NCBI RefSeq assembly: GCF_030717955.1
Contig: NZ_JAUZVY010000004.1
Span: forward strand, 248,001 to 312,000
Source of the DNA: Alkalimonas delamerensis
GTDB taxonomy: Bacteria > Pseudomonadota > Gammaproteobacteria > Enterobacterales > Alteromonadaceae
DNA: 64,000 bases
Direction of reading: 5' to 3'
In this document: piece by piece, positions 9,287 to 18,306 of the stretch
Layout of the letters: every line of letters begins with the position of its first letter
Numbering within the stretch: position 1 is the stretch's first letter
Translations under genes and position numbers: made by a program
Notes under the pieces: generated by a model
The model's database searches: none
Told to the model about the DNA's origin: nothing
Seen by the model: only the letters and a program-made list of their open reading frames with translations

Positions 9287-9630
9287 GGCGTAAAATCACT
9301 TTATCAAACTTGCCTAACAAGGGTGTAAACTATACCATGAAGCCTGGGCCTTGTACCGCGCTTCCCGCTCTGCTGCTACGCTAACAGGATGAAATTCATT
9401 CAGCCGGATATCCCATTAGCAGCTTTAGCAGTTTTCCTGGTGTCAGGGTAGATGCTAACTAGTTTCCAACCTGAAACGGCATCCCTGCCGTTTCAGGGAG
9501 TCGCCAGGAAAAAACGCGTTTTTTCCTGACTCGCAAAAATGAGCCCAGGACGAATAGAACAAAGCCGAATAAAATAAAGCCAAATAAACTAAACGTGCGC
9601 TGCATTCAATTGAGATGATCATACCCAACT
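9287..9630. other. Intergenic region between ycgL and minC
   Basis: 344 bases between two divergent genes, with no open frame I would support. It must hold the promoters of both ycgL and minC, but I see no box pair good enough to name. The centre carries two strong adjacent hairpins (9470-9532, listed separately). Near minC there is a short direct repeat, AAAGCCGAATAAA and AAAGCCAAATAAA (about 9562-9592). Confidence 0.6.
9470..9532. repeat. Two adjacent perfect hairpins upstream of minC
   Basis: First hairpin: arms CCTGAAACGGCA (9470-9481) and TGCCGTTTCAGG (9486-9497), a 12-bp perfect stem with loop TCCC. Second: arms CAGGAAAAAACG (9505-9516) and CGTTTTTTCCTG (9517-9528), a perfect loopless palindrome, itself embraced by GAGTC (9499-9503) and GACTC (9528-9532). 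The core CATCCCTG of the first hairpin is also found in the element at 30465-30952, so the two may belong to one dispersed repeat family. The pair could also act as a terminator or RNA structure, but neither arm is followed by a clean T tract outside the stem. Confidence 0.65.
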
Positions 9631-10341
9631 ATGTCCGAACCATTCTTTGAGTTAAAAGGAAGTCTGTTCCCACTGTCTGTGATTCACAGCAGCGATCTGA
9701 CACTGGCCGGTTTGCAAACCGCCCTTGAAAAAAAACTCAGCCAGGCACCTGGCTTTTTCCATCAGGCTGCCATGGTGATCCAACTGGCACCCGAGCAGCA
9801 AAACATCGACTTTGCTGGCATCAAGCAACTCTTTACTGCGCTTAAACTGGTGTTGGTGGGTGTGGCCAACGCCAGTCCAGAGCAAAAACAACAGGCACAA
9901 GCTGCAGGTCTGGCCGTGCTACGGCTGGGGCAAGATGCCAAACCAACGTCTTCAGCCTCAACAGCAGCAGAAAAACAGAACGACAGCGCCGCTGCCTCTG
10001 TGCAGCAGGTGCCGATGCACACCAAAGTCGTCGAGCAAAACATCCGCTCCGGCCAGCAAATTTATGCCAAAGGCGCCGATTTAATAGTGCGCGGCGCAGT
10101 GGGGGCTGGTGCTGAAGTCATTGCCGATGGTCATATCCATATCTATGGTACCTTACGGGGTAAGGCCATTGCCGGTGCTGCTGGCGATACCGGCAAACGC
10201 ATCTTTTGTCACAACCTGCAGGCCGAACTGGTCTCGATTGCCGGTCATTACTGGCTAAGCGATAGCTTGCAAGGGGATTTTTGGAATAAAGCAGCCTGCA
10301 TTCGGATGCAGGACGACAGCATTGTCATTGGCGAGCTGTAA
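9631..10341 (+). CDS. minC: Septum site-determining protein MinC
   Basis: Inhibitor of FtsZ polymerisation that, with MinD, keeps septa away from the cell poles. 236 residues: N-terminal FtsZ-interacting domain (about 5-105), a Ser/Ala/Gln-rich linker (about 108-130), and a C-terminal beta-helix domain (about 133-236; IRSGQQIYAKGADLIVRGAVGAGAEV, HIYGTLRGKAIAG, and the end VIGEL) that dimerises and binds MinD. First gene of minCDE, 33 bases before minD. A Shine-Dalgarno is not obvious before its ATG. Confidence 0.96.
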   Translation: MSEPFFELKGSLFPLSVIHSSDLTLAGLQTALEKKLSQAPGFFHQAAMVIQLAPEQQNIDFAGIKQLFTALKLVLVGVANASPEQKQQAQAAGLAVLRLGQDAKPTSSASTAAEKQNDSAAASVQQVPMHTKVVEQNIRSGQQIYAKGADLIVRGAVGAGAEVIADGHIHIYGTLRGKAIAGAAGDTGKRIFCHNLQAELVSIAGHYWLSDSLQGDFWNKAACIRMQDDSIVIGEL

Positions 10342-10374
10342 CATCAACTGAATTATAAAGAAGGAATTGAATCC

Positions 10375-11184
10375 ATGGCAAAAATTATCGTGGTGACCTC
10401 TGGCAAAGGCGGCGTGGGTAAAACCACCTCCAGTGCCGCCATTGGCACAGGCCTGGCGTTGAGTGGCCATAAAACTGTAATTGTCGACTTTGATATTGGC
10501 TTGCGCAATCTTGATCTGATTATGGGCTGTGAACGCCGGGTGGTCTACGACTTTGTCAATGTGATCAATGGCGAAGCCAACCTCAAGCAAACCCTGATCA
10601 AGGACAAACGTGTCGACAACCTCTTTATTCTGCCGGCCTCACAAACCCGCGATAAAGATGCCTTGACCAAAGAAGGCGTGGAAAAAGTTCTGAATGAACT
10701 GGCGAAAGACTTTGAATTCATTATTTGCGACTCACCAGCCGGCATTGAAGCCGGTGCCATGATGGCACTGTACTTTGCCGACGAAGCTGTGGTGGTAACC
10801 AACCCCGAAGTGTCTTCGGTGCGCGACTCGGATCGTATTCTGGGCATGCTTAGCAGCAAGTCTCGGCGGGCCGAGCGTGGTGAAGATGCCATCAAGGAGC
10901 ACCTGCTGCTGACCCGTTACAACCCAGAGCGGGTTGCCAAAGGCGAAATGTTGAGTGTGGAAGATGTGCAGGAAATTCTGGCAATTCCGCTGATTGGCGT
11001 CATTCCGGAGTCGCAGGCGGTCCTCAACGCATCCAACTCCGGCCAGCCGGTCACGCTGGATCAGGACAGCGATGCAGGCCAGGCCTATTTGGATACCGTC
11101 AGCCGCTTGCTGGGCAACACCGTCGACTTCCGCTTTTTAACGGTGGAGAAAAAAGGACTGCTGAAACGGATTTTTGGAGGTTAG
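10375..11184 (+). CDS. minD: Septum site-determining ATPase MinD
   Basis: Membrane-associated ParA-type ATPase that recruits MinC and oscillates under MinE. 269 residues. The deviant Walker A is SGKGGVGKTT (9-18) with the signature Lys11; switch residues lie in DFDIGLRNLD and ICDSPAGIE; the C-terminal amphipathic membrane-targeting helix is KKGLLKRIFGG. A good Shine-Dalgarno (AAGGAA) precedes the ATG. minE begins four bases after its stop. Confidence 0.98.
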   Translation: MAKIIVVTSGKGGVGKTTSSAAIGTGLALSGHKTVIVDFDIGLRNLDLIMGCERRVVYDFVNVINGEANLKQTLIKDKRVDNLFILPASQTRDKDALTKEGVEKVLNELAKDFEFIICDSPAGIEAGAMMALYFADEAVVVTNPEVSSVRDSDRILGMLSSKSRRAERGEDAIKEHLLLTRYNPERVAKGEMLSVEDVQEILAIPLIGVIPESQAVLNASNSGQPVTLDQDSDAGQAYLDTVSRLLGNTVDFRFLTVEKKGLLKRIFGG

Positions 11185-11188
11185 CCGC

Positions 11189-11449
11189 ATGTCGTTATTG
11201 GATTATTTTCGTTCCACCAAAAAGAAAAGTGCCAGCACCGCCAAAGAGCGGCTGCAAATTATCGTGGCCCATGAGCGCAACCGCCGCTCCGGGCCTGATT
11301 ACTTGCCGCAACTCGAACGCGATATCCTGGAGGTGATCCGCAAATACGTCGACATTCCGGCCGATCAAATTTCGGTGTCGCTGGAGCAGCGCTCCGACGA
11401 GCTTTCGGTGCTGGAACTTAATGTCAGCTTCCCGGACGAAAAACGTTAA
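11189..11449 (+). CDS. minE: Cell division topological specificity factor MinE
   Basis: Stimulates MinD ATPase and drives pole-to-pole oscillation. 86 residues: N-terminal MSLLDYFR membrane-binding and anti-MinCD segment (with AKERLQIIVAHER, the MinD-contact helix), then the dimerising beta domain (EVIRKYVDIPADQISVSLEQR). I start at 11189 because MSLLDYF is the universal MinE start and GGAGG (11176-11180) is a strong Shine-Dalgarno placed at the very end of minD. Confidence 0.97.
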   Translation: MSLLDYFRSTKKKSASTAKERLQIIVAHERNRRSGPDYLPQLERDILEVIRKYVDIPADQISVSLEQRSDELSVLELNVSFPDEKR

Positions 11450-11454
11450 TTGCT

Positions 11455-11481
11455 AAAAAAAGGCCCGGGTTACCCCGGGCC
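11455..11481 (-). terminator. Intrinsic terminator for the DUF4397 gene
   Basis: GGCCCGGG (11462-11469) and CCCGGGCC (11474-11481) form an 8-bp GC stem with loop TTAC. Read on the minus strand it is followed by seven T (the A run at 11455-11461), so it ends transcription of the minus-strand lipoprotein gene. In the plus direction there is no T tract, so minE gets little help from it. Confidence 0.85.
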
Positions 11482-11514
11482 AAACTGCACATCAGTCAGG
11501 ATGCTAGCACAGAA

Positions 11515-12891
11515 TTAATCTTGCTGGACAAAGTCGTCCATCAGAATTAAACCAAAATCTGCGGTTAAGCCTTCACCATCACGTGCAATGGCGGTGTAAA
11601 TGGTGTTTGCTTCCAAATCCAGCGTTACCGGGCCAATCGCCACATCTTTGGTTCCGGCCACTGTCACAGAAACCACATAAGAGCCCGCTGCCAGAGAGAC
11701 ATAGCCAGTTTCAGCCAGGAAAGGTACCTCGCTAAACGCAGGCTCGGCTTCGCTGATATCCGCCGTTTCAGTCACATAGATATCCACCTCAGGGGCTAGG
11801 AAGGAACCGTGGATGATACGGACTTTGGCTTCGGTGGCAACACGACGCGGCTGGTCAAGCAGCACCAGAGGCGTGATTTCTTCTTCACCCAGAGAACCCA
11901 GGGCCAGGACACTGTAAAAAACGCCTGCCGCCAAATCCAGATCAGCATCAATCGCAACGATGGAGTTGTCTGCATTGGCAGCAACCTTCACATTGTACTC
12001 CGCTGGGTCAACATTCAGATAGTCTGTAAAGTCTGGGAAAGCCAAGTCTTCAACCAACCGAATCTCGTCATTTACCAGCACATCCACAGCAGGCGCATCG
12101 GAAACACCATGCACAACACGCACAGCCGCTTTGCTGTTGGCATCCATCACGTCAAAGAAATTGCCATCCGGTGTGACTGCCAACAATGAGACAGGCGAAT
12201 CGCCGGCAAAGCGATTGTTGATGGCTGCCACGACCAGATCAGTCCCTGCCGCTAAATCCAATGGGCCACTGTCAAACACCACTGTGTCTTCTCCAGGCAA
12301 GGTGATCCGCACCTGGTAATCACCAGCAGGCACATCGATTGGGGCTGTGTGATCTTTGAATCCTAAAGTCGCTATCGGCGCTGATAATGCGTCGCCAGGC
12401 GCTGTTACATGAATATCGACATCTGGCGCTGCGGAAGAAGCATGAACCACTTGCAACCGAATGTTACCGGATGCCAGACTGGTTTTGCTGTCGGCGATGA
12501 TCAAAGGCTCAATGGTGCCGTCAGCCGCCGAACCAACCGCAAAGACTTTGTGATCTGTTTGTGAAGTCAGGCCAACAGTGGCTGGACCAATCACAGTCGC
12601 CCGCTCACCGCCCGGTAGTATTGCCCGCACTTCTACAGCGTAGTTTGCAGCAATGAGTGTAAATTTTTCAGAGCTTTCTGCGTAATCAAGCCCCTGAACA
12701 ACATCGGTACCTGCCAGGCGAATGTCCACAGCTGGTGCGTCAGAAACGGCATGTATGACACGAAGCTCAGCCGACCTTTCCGGAGGTACTGGTGGCAATG
12801 AAATGGATGAATCATCAGAGCTGGAGCTATTGCACGCAGCCAGTGTGGATACCATGGCCGCAGAAATAGCCAATCGTGTTAGTCCTTTCAT
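11515..12891 (-). CDS. Lipoprotein with four DUF4397 repeats
   Basis: 458 residues. Signal sequence MKGLTRLAISAAMVSTLAAC with lipobox LAAC (Cys20), followed by a Ser/Asp-rich linker (NSSSSDDSS), so it is a lipoprotein; the linker makes outer-membrane sorting likely. The rest is four DUF4397 units of about 105 residues, each beginning with a motif of the form R(V/I)(I/V)H..S.AP.VDI: RVIHAVSDAPAVDI, LQVVHASSAAPDVDI, RVVHGVSDAPAVDV and RIIHGSFLAPEVDI. The repeats have an all-beta, carbohydrate-binding-like look but no known activity. The start at 12891 is set by the signal sequence; the frame is open ten codons earlier. It stands alone, with terminator-like structures on both sides. Confidence 0.88.
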   Translation of the reverse strand: MKGLTRLAISAAMVSTLAACNSSSSDDSSISLPPVPPERSAELRVIHAVSDAPAVDIRLAGTDVVQGLDYAESSEKFTLIAANYAVEVRAILPGGERATVIGPATVGLTSQTDHKVFAVGSAADGTIEPLIIADSKTSLASGNIRLQVVHASSAAPDVDIHVTAPGDALSAPIATLGFKDHTAPIDVPAGDYQVRITLPGEDTVVFDSGPLDLAAGTDLVVAAINNRFAGDSPVSLLAVTPDGNFFDVMDANSKAAVRVVHGVSDAPAVDVLVNDEIRLVEDLAFPDFTDYLNVDPAEYNVKVAANADNSIVAIDADLDLAAGVFYSVLALGSLGEEEITPLVLLDQPRRVATEAKVRIIHGSFLAPEVDIYVTETADISEAEPAFSEVPFLAETGYVSLAAGSYVVSVTVAGTKDVAIGPVTLDLEANTIYTAIARDGEGLTADFGLILMDDFVQQD

Positions 12892-12989
12892 GTGTATACC
12901 CTTCTTGATTGATGGTTGCACAAACTTTACGCCACCGTATCAAGAAAGGATCACGAAAAAACCGTTTTAAAAAATAACCAATAACTATG

Positions 12990-13025
12990 AAAAAAAACGA
13001 CTGATCGGCTTTGATTAACCGTCGT
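12990..13025 (-). terminator. Possible terminator after rnd
   Basis: Minus-strand sequence after the rnd stop has ACGAC pairing with GTCGT around an imperfect interior, followed by eight T (the A run 12990-12997). The stem is short and bulged, so this is a weak call. Confidence 0.4.
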
Positions 13026-13036
13026 ATAAAATTGGT

Positions 13037-14173
13037 TTACTCCTGCACAAGGTGCGTAGGAAAGGGCAATACCGGAGCAAGTAGCGGCTGTCGCCAGCCG
13101 CGGAGTAACTCAGGCTTTGGCAACTGCGAACGCTCGTTGTCGTCGATACGCCAACACCAGTTTAAAAACTCTGTTTGTTGACGCTTGGTCGCCAACAACT
13201 CCGCCGGTAACTGATGCTGTTTCGCAGCTTGCTGCACCACCTCACGAATTTGGGCGGTTACTTCCCGATAACCAGCAAAGGCCTCGCGATGATACACCGG
13301 CTCAGGCCAATGAACGGGCTGACTGGCAAGCGCCTGCTCCACCAGCTGCAGCAAGGTGCGACCATGCCGCTTTAGCTCTCGCTCAGGAAGTCCGGCAATG
13401 GCTTGCAGCGCCGATAGACTTGTCGGTGCTTTACGTGCAATATCGAACAATTGCGCATCTTTAAATACCAGGCTTAGCGCTAAGTCTTTGCCTCTGGCGT
13501 ACTCCAGCCGCCAACAGACCAGACGCTGCAGCACCACCAGAGCGCGGGCCGGCAATTGCCAGCTGTTTTTAATATCAATAAAACGCAACCGATCCGGCCA
13601 CTGCTGACTGCGCCGCAGTTGAATTTGCTCTGCTTCGGCCAGCAACAACTGATACTGCTCCGTGGACAACTGTTGCTGCAGGGCCTGATAAACTGGCAGC
13701 AAGAAGAGCACATCGTTGGCAGCATACTGCAGCTGCGCATCACGTAACGGCCGCGCCAACCAGTTGGTTCGGGACTCGCCTTTATCCAGAGCAGTGCCAG
13801 TGATGGATTCAACCAAGGCAGCAAATCCCAGGCTGCTGCCCTGCCCCAGCAACAAAGCCGCCATTTGGGTATCGATCAATGGCTGGATCTGTGCAATGCC
13901 AATGGTGTGAAAAGCATCCAGGTCTTCAAGACAGGCATGCATCACCTTGGTCACCGCCGGATTGGCCAGCAAGTCTGCCAACGGCTGCCAGTCGGTGATG
14001 GCTAAGGGATCCACCAAGGCCAGCTGGTCACCATCGTACAACTGAACCAAACCCAACTTGGGTTGCAAGGTGCTTTGGCGGATAAACTCGGTATCTAGCA
14101 ACAAGACTGGCCGGGTGGCAGCCTGCTGGCAAAAATGCCGCAGGCTGTCGTTGTCATGCAGTAAAGGGATCAA
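13037..14173 (-). CDS. rnd: Ribonuclease D
   Basis: 3'-5' exoribonuclease of the DEDD family that trims tRNA precursors. 378 residues: exonuclease domain with LLDTEF (Asp27, Glu29), HACLEDLDAF, and the DEDDy motif YAANDVLFLLP; then the HRDC domain (about 210-290). Directly downstream of fadD, the same gene pair as in E. coli (fadD-rnd), with six bases between them. Confidence 0.95.
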   Translation of the reverse strand: MIPLLHDNDSLRHFCQQAATRPVLLLDTEFIRQSTLQPKLGLVQLYDGDQLALVDPLAITDWQPLADLLANPAVTKVMHACLEDLDAFHTIGIAQIQPLIDTQMAALLLGQGSSLGFAALVESITGTALDKGESRTNWLARPLRDAQLQYAANDVLFLLPVYQALQQQLSTEQYQLLLAEAEQIQLRRSQQWPDRLRFIDIKNSWQLPARALVVLQRLVCWRLEYARGKDLALSLVFKDAQLFDIARKAPTSLSALQAIAGLPERELKRHGRTLLQLVEQALASQPVHWPEPVYHREAFAGYREVTAQIREVVQQAAKQHQLPAELLATKRQQTEFLNWCWRIDDNERSQLPKPELLRGWRQPLLAPVLPFPTHLVQE

Positions 14174-14179
14174 AAGAAC

Positions 14180-15838
14180 TCAAGACTCCCGCAATTCACG
14201 GCGTAAGATTTTACCGACATTGGTTTTCGGCAACTCATCGCGGAACTCCACTTGCTTCGGTACCTTGTAGCCGGTTAGGTGTTGTTTGCAGTGAGCAATT
14301 AACTCTTCCGCGGTCAAAGATGGATCTTTTTTCACCACAAAAAGTTTCACCACTTCACCGGCGGCTTCATTGGGAACACCCACGGCGGCCACTTCCAGCA
14401 CTTTGTCATTCATAGCAGCGACTTCTTCAATTTCGTTCGGGAACACATTAAAGCCCGACACCAGAATCATGTCTTTTTTCCGATCGACGATGAAAAAGAA
14501 ACCGTCTTCGTCCATGCGCGCCACATCACCGGTGTACAACCAACCATCCTTGATGGTTTTGTCGGTTTCTTCAGGACGATTGTAGTAGCCTTTCATCACT
14601 TGCGGACCCTGCACAATCATTTCGCCCGGCTCACCGGCAGGAACGTCCTTGCCGTCTTCATCAACAATACGAATCACAGTGGATGGCGCTGGCAAACCAA
14701 TGCTGCCGGTAAAACCATCCACATCGTAGGGGGTTATGGTAACCAGAGGACAGCACTCAGTCAGACCGTAGCCTTCGAGTAAGCGGGTTTTAGTTAATTT
14801 TTGCCAACGCTCAGCGACTGGTCGCTGTACCGCCATGCCACCGCCCAATGAAATTTTAAGCTGGCTAAAATCGATGTCGGTAAAGCCAGGGGTATTCATC
14901 AAACCATTAAACAGAGTATTGACCCCGGTTAAGGCAGTAAATGGGAAGGCTTTCAGCTCTTTGATAAAAGCAGGCAGATCCCGTGGGTTGGTAATCAGCA
15001 AATTGGTGGCACCATACTTCATAAAGACCAGAAAGTTCGCGGTCAGCGCGAAGATATGATAAAGCGGTAGCGCCGTGACCACCCGCTCTTTGCCTTCTTC
15101 CAGCACTGGATCCAGGCAAGCAGAGGCTTGTTCCAGGTTGGCGACCATGTTGCGATGCGTCAGCATCGCCCCTTTGGAAACCCCAGTGGTGCCGCCGGTG
15201 TATTGCAAAAATGCCAGATCGCTACCATCGACATCAGGCATCTGATACTTTAGATGCTGCCCTTTTTCCAACACCTCTTTAAACGGGATCACCTTGCTTA
15301 ATTGGTAGGCCGGCACCAGCTTTTTAACGTGCTTGACCACCAAATTGACGATGGTGCCTTTCAAAGTGCCCAGCATGTCGCCCATTTTGGTCAGGATCAC
15401 ATGCTCGACTTTTACTTTTTTCTGCACCGCCGCCAGAGTGTGGGCAAAGTTTTCAACAATGACAATGCCCTTGGCTTTGGAGTCATTCAGTTGATGCTCC
15501 AATTCGCGCGGTGTATAAAGGGGATTGACGTTGACCACAGTGCAACCTGCCCGCAGGATGCCCGCGATCACCACCGGGTTTTGCAATAAGTTGGGCATCA
15601 TCACAGCCACAGCATCGCCCTTGCCTAAACCCAGCTCTTTTTGCAGGTAGGCAGCAAAGGCCTTGCTTAGTTTATCAAACTCGCGGTAGGTGATGCTTTT
15701 GCCCATATTGACAAAAGCAGTATGGTCAGGAAATTTATTGATACTCTGCTCAATAATATCCAACAAGGAATGATAATGATCAGCATTGATCTCAGCAGGT
15801 ACGCCGGCCGGATAACGTTTTAACCAAACTTGCTCCAC
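14180..15838 (-). CDS. fadD: Long-chain fatty acyl-CoA ligase FadD
   Basis: Activates long-chain fatty acids to acyl-CoA with ATP during uptake, at the inner membrane; entry step to beta-oxidation. 552 residues. AMP-binding superfamily motifs: P-loop YTGGTTGVSKGA, YGLTECCPL, GWLYTGDVARMDEDGFFFIVDRKKDMILVSG is split here as YTGD and DRKKDMILVSG, and the C-terminal catalytic-lysine region KTNVGKILRRELR. I use a GTG start at 15838: the sequence EQVWLKRYPAGVPAEI matches the start of FadD proteins, and AAGGAGAGG (complement of 15842-15850) is a strong Shine-Dalgarno just upstream. An in-frame start 22 codons earlier is less likely. Confidence 0.95.
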   Translation of the reverse strand: MEQVWLKRYPAGVPAEINADHYHSLLDIIEQSINKFPDHTAFVNMGKSITYREFDKLSKAFAAYLQKELGLGKGDAVAVMMPNLLQNPVVIAGILRAGCTVVNVNPLYTPRELEHQLNDSKAKGIVIVENFAHTLAAVQKKVKVEHVILTKMGDMLGTLKGTIVNLVVKHVKKLVPAYQLSKVIPFKEVLEKGQHLKYQMPDVDGSDLAFLQYTGGTTGVSKGAMLTHRNMVANLEQASACLDPVLEEGKERVVTALPLYHIFALTANFLVFMKYGATNLLITNPRDLPAFIKELKAFPFTALTGVNTLFNGLMNTPGFTDIDFSQLKISLGGGMAVQRPVAERWQKLTKTRLLEGYGLTECCPLVTITPYDVDGFTGSIGLPAPSTVIRIVDEDGKDVPAGEPGEMIVQGPQVMKGYYNRPEETDKTIKDGWLYTGDVARMDEDGFFFIVDRKKDMILVSGFNVFPNEIEEVAAMNDKVLEVAAVGVPNEAAGEVVKLFVVKKDPSLTAEELIAHCKQHLTGYKVPKQVEFRDELPKTNVGKILRRELRES

Positions 15839-15985
15839 CGTCCTCTCCTTAAAATGTCGTATTTTCTGTTTTATTATGGCCTTACTGTCCCGGCAACCGG
15901 GCACAGCAAGTTCTGAGTTTTTACTCTAGCTAATTATCTTCCCACAAAAGTGGTCAGGCCACAATCGGCTTGCTGTCATCTTAAC

Positions 15986-16834
15986 TCAGGTTGCGACAGA
16001 TAAAAAATGCTCGATATGGCTTGCCACCTCTTTTGAACGAGTCATGTGGCAATGGTGGCCGCCACGAACAGACTGCACCTGGATATCTGGATACAGCGGT
16101 AACAACCTTGCTGCTTGCTCATTAAAGATACCATCTTCCGCCAGGATCGCCAGTACCGGGCAGCGAAGCTCAGCGATAAAAGTGTTTGCTTGCGCAGGAC
16201 TTAACCGATACACCGATTACTGCTTTAAACGCATATCCGCCCGCCAACGCCAGCCCTCGGCTTCCTCGATGCAGCCGCGCTCAGCCAGTAGCATGGCCTC
16301 TTGCAATGAAAAGTCGCTTTGCCTTAAGCGTGCTTGTGCTGCGGCTTGAAGGTTGGGGTAGCGCGGGCTAGCTCTGCTGTCAGCTCGAAGCCGGGACTCC
16401 ACACCCAGCCGCAACTGCTTGGCTGCTGTGGTTTCGTCGGCCACCACAAACCCCAGGGTGTCGATCAACACCAGCTGCTTAACCAGCTCGGGAAAACTGG
16501 CGGCTAGCGCAGTCGCCACCATGCCCCCCATCGAGTGGCCAATCATGGTGAGCTGCTGCCACTGCTGCTGGCGACAGAGCCGGACCAAGTCCTGCACCCA
16601 ATCAAAAAAGTAATAGTGCGCATCGACGCCCCGGTGTGTTGAGTGCCCATGCCCCGGAAACTCAAGTGCCAACAGCGATTGGCTGGGCAGCACCCTGGCC
16701 AGCGGTATAAAACTGGCTGCATTGTCCAGCCAGCCATGCAAGCAAAGCACTGGCGACGTCGGTACAATTCGGCTACTACTAAGCGCAGTTAGCTCCAGCG
16801 CCCCCAGCTTGAATCGATGATGGTAGCTTAGCAA
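15986..16834 (-). pseudogene. Alpha/beta hydrolase interrupted by an in-frame stop
   Basis: One reading frame runs from 16834 to 15986 with a single TAA at 16219-16217. Before the stop are 205 residues of a serine hydrolase (oxyanion region CLHGWLDNAASF, nucleophile GHSMGGMVA, LVLIDTLG). After it the frame continues with YRLSPAQANTFIAELRCPVL, AEDGIFNE (acid region) and GGHHCHM (catalytic His), ending at a normal stop. The parts are exactly in frame with no gap in homology, so one nucleotide change explains the break. Without the second part the protein lacks its catalytic histidine. A GTG at 16213 could restart translation, but a separate C-terminal piece would not be an enzyme. A sequencing error is the main alternative. 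Confidence 0.8.
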
Positions 16835-16954
16835 AGTTTATCCTGTTCAATAGGTTTGGGCGCAAAATCATCTTTGCTTTCTGGCGCCGACATTTTGTCA
16901 TCATGGTAACAATTGGGTACACTGGATACTATCTTCAATCGTCGGAAACCAAGC

Positions 16955-18286
16955 ATGATGATCCGTTTGACCTGCCTGGCAGCCAGCCTGCTGCTGACCG
17001 CTTGTGCGCAATCACCGCAGCAAAGTGCTGCCTCATCAGAACCAGAGACACCACGTAACATCATTTTTATGATTGGTGATGGCATGGGCGCCAACTACCT
17101 GACAGCCTACCGCTATTTCCTGGCCGAAGGCAAACAACAACAGATCAAACCCACCATTTACGACGAGTTATGGACTGGCATCTCCAGCACCTGGCCGGAC
17201 GATCAAACCCTGGTCACCGATTCGGCCGCCAGCGCGACCGCTTTGGCGACTGGTTACAAGACCTTTAACGGCGCTATCTCAGTCGATCAGCAGCATCTGC
17301 CGATTGGCACCCTGATGCAGCAGGCCAAGCGCCTGGGCAAAGCCAATGGCATTGTTGCCAGCTCGCAGGTCAACCATGCTACCCCAGCGGCGTTTTTAGC
17401 CCACAACCCAAGCCGGCGTAATATGGATGCCATTGCCGATCACTACTTTGATATCCGGGTAGAGGGACAACTGGTGCCTGATCTGATGTTCGGTGGCGGT
17501 GCCCGTCATTTTATTCGTGATGATCGTAACCTGGTGGCGGAATTTCAGGCCGAAGGCTACCAGTACGCTGACAGCTGGCAGCAGTTAACACAGCTATCGC
17601 AAGCCCCCGCACTGGCATTGCTGGCCGACAATGGCCTGCCTTCGGTACTGAATCAAGAGAAGGAAGCGCCTTTGCAGGTGATGACCGAAAAAGCACTGGA
17701 GTTGTTGGCGGATCACCCCAAAGGCTTTGTGCTGATGGTGGAAGGCAGCCAAATCGATTGGTGCGGCCATGCCAATGACATCGCCTGCGCCATGGCCGAA
17801 ATGCACGATTTTGCCCGCGCCATTCAATCGGCCAAGGCCTTTGTCGATGCCAACCCGGATACCTTGCTGATTATCACCGCCGATCATGAAACCGGTGGCC
17901 TTGCGCTGGCCGCCGACGGCATTTACGAATGGCGTGCCGATTTAATTTATGGTGTGCAGTACACAGTTCGGGAAATTACCCGACGTATGATGAAGCTGGA
18001 ACCGGCAGAGCTGGCGGATCAATGGCGCCACTGGACCGGGCTGACACTAAGCGATGAACAACTGACTGAAGTACAAACCGTGCACCAGCAGCAACCCGAG
18101 CTATATGCCCTGCTCAATGGCTACATCAACAAGGCCACCCGCACCGGCTGGACTACCGACGGCCACACCGCGGCCGATGTACCGGTGATGGCCTATGGTG
18201 CCGGCGCGGAGCAATTTACTGGCTTTATGGACAACATTGATATTGCCAAGCGCATCATGGGCTTTATTCAGCAATCGGCCAATTAG
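16955..18286 (+). CDS. Alkaline phosphatase, lipoprotein form
   Basis: Hydrolyses phosphate monoesters in the periplasm with a two-zinc, one-magnesium site. 443 residues. The signal sequence MMIRLTCLAASLLLTAC carries a lipobox (LLTAC), so it should be membrane-anchored, unlike soluble PhoA. Family motifs: NIIFMIGDGMGANYLTAYR (first metal-binding Asp), the nucleophile region VTDSAASATALATG, LMVEGSQIDWCGHAND and IITADHETGGLAL; a late His lies in TDGHTAADVPV. I start at 16955; an open frame begins 14 codons earlier. Transcribed alone, divergent from the broken hydrolase and convergent with the chalcone isomerase-like gene. Confidence 0.92.
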   Translation: MMIRLTCLAASLLLTACAQSPQQSAASSEPETPRNIIFMIGDGMGANYLTAYRYFLAEGKQQQIKPTIYDELWTGISSTWPDDQTLVTDSAASATALATGYKTFNGAISVDQQHLPIGTLMQQAKRLGKANGIVASSQVNHATPAAFLAHNPSRRNMDAIADHYFDIRVEGQLVPDLMFGGGARHFIRDDRNLVAEFQAEGYQYADSWQQLTQLSQAPALALLADNGLPSVLNQEKEAPLQVMTEKALELLADHPKGFVLMVEGSQIDWCGHANDIACAMAEMHDFARAIQSAKAFVDANPDTLLIITADHETGGLALAADGIYEWRADLIYGVQYTVREITRRMMKLEPAELADQWRHWTGLTLSDEQLTEVQTVHQQQPELYALLNGYINKATRTGWTTDGHTAADVPVMAYGAGAEQFTGFMDNIDIAKRIMGFIQQSAN

Positions 18287-18306
18287 GGCTTGTTGAGCTA
18301 GCGCGT

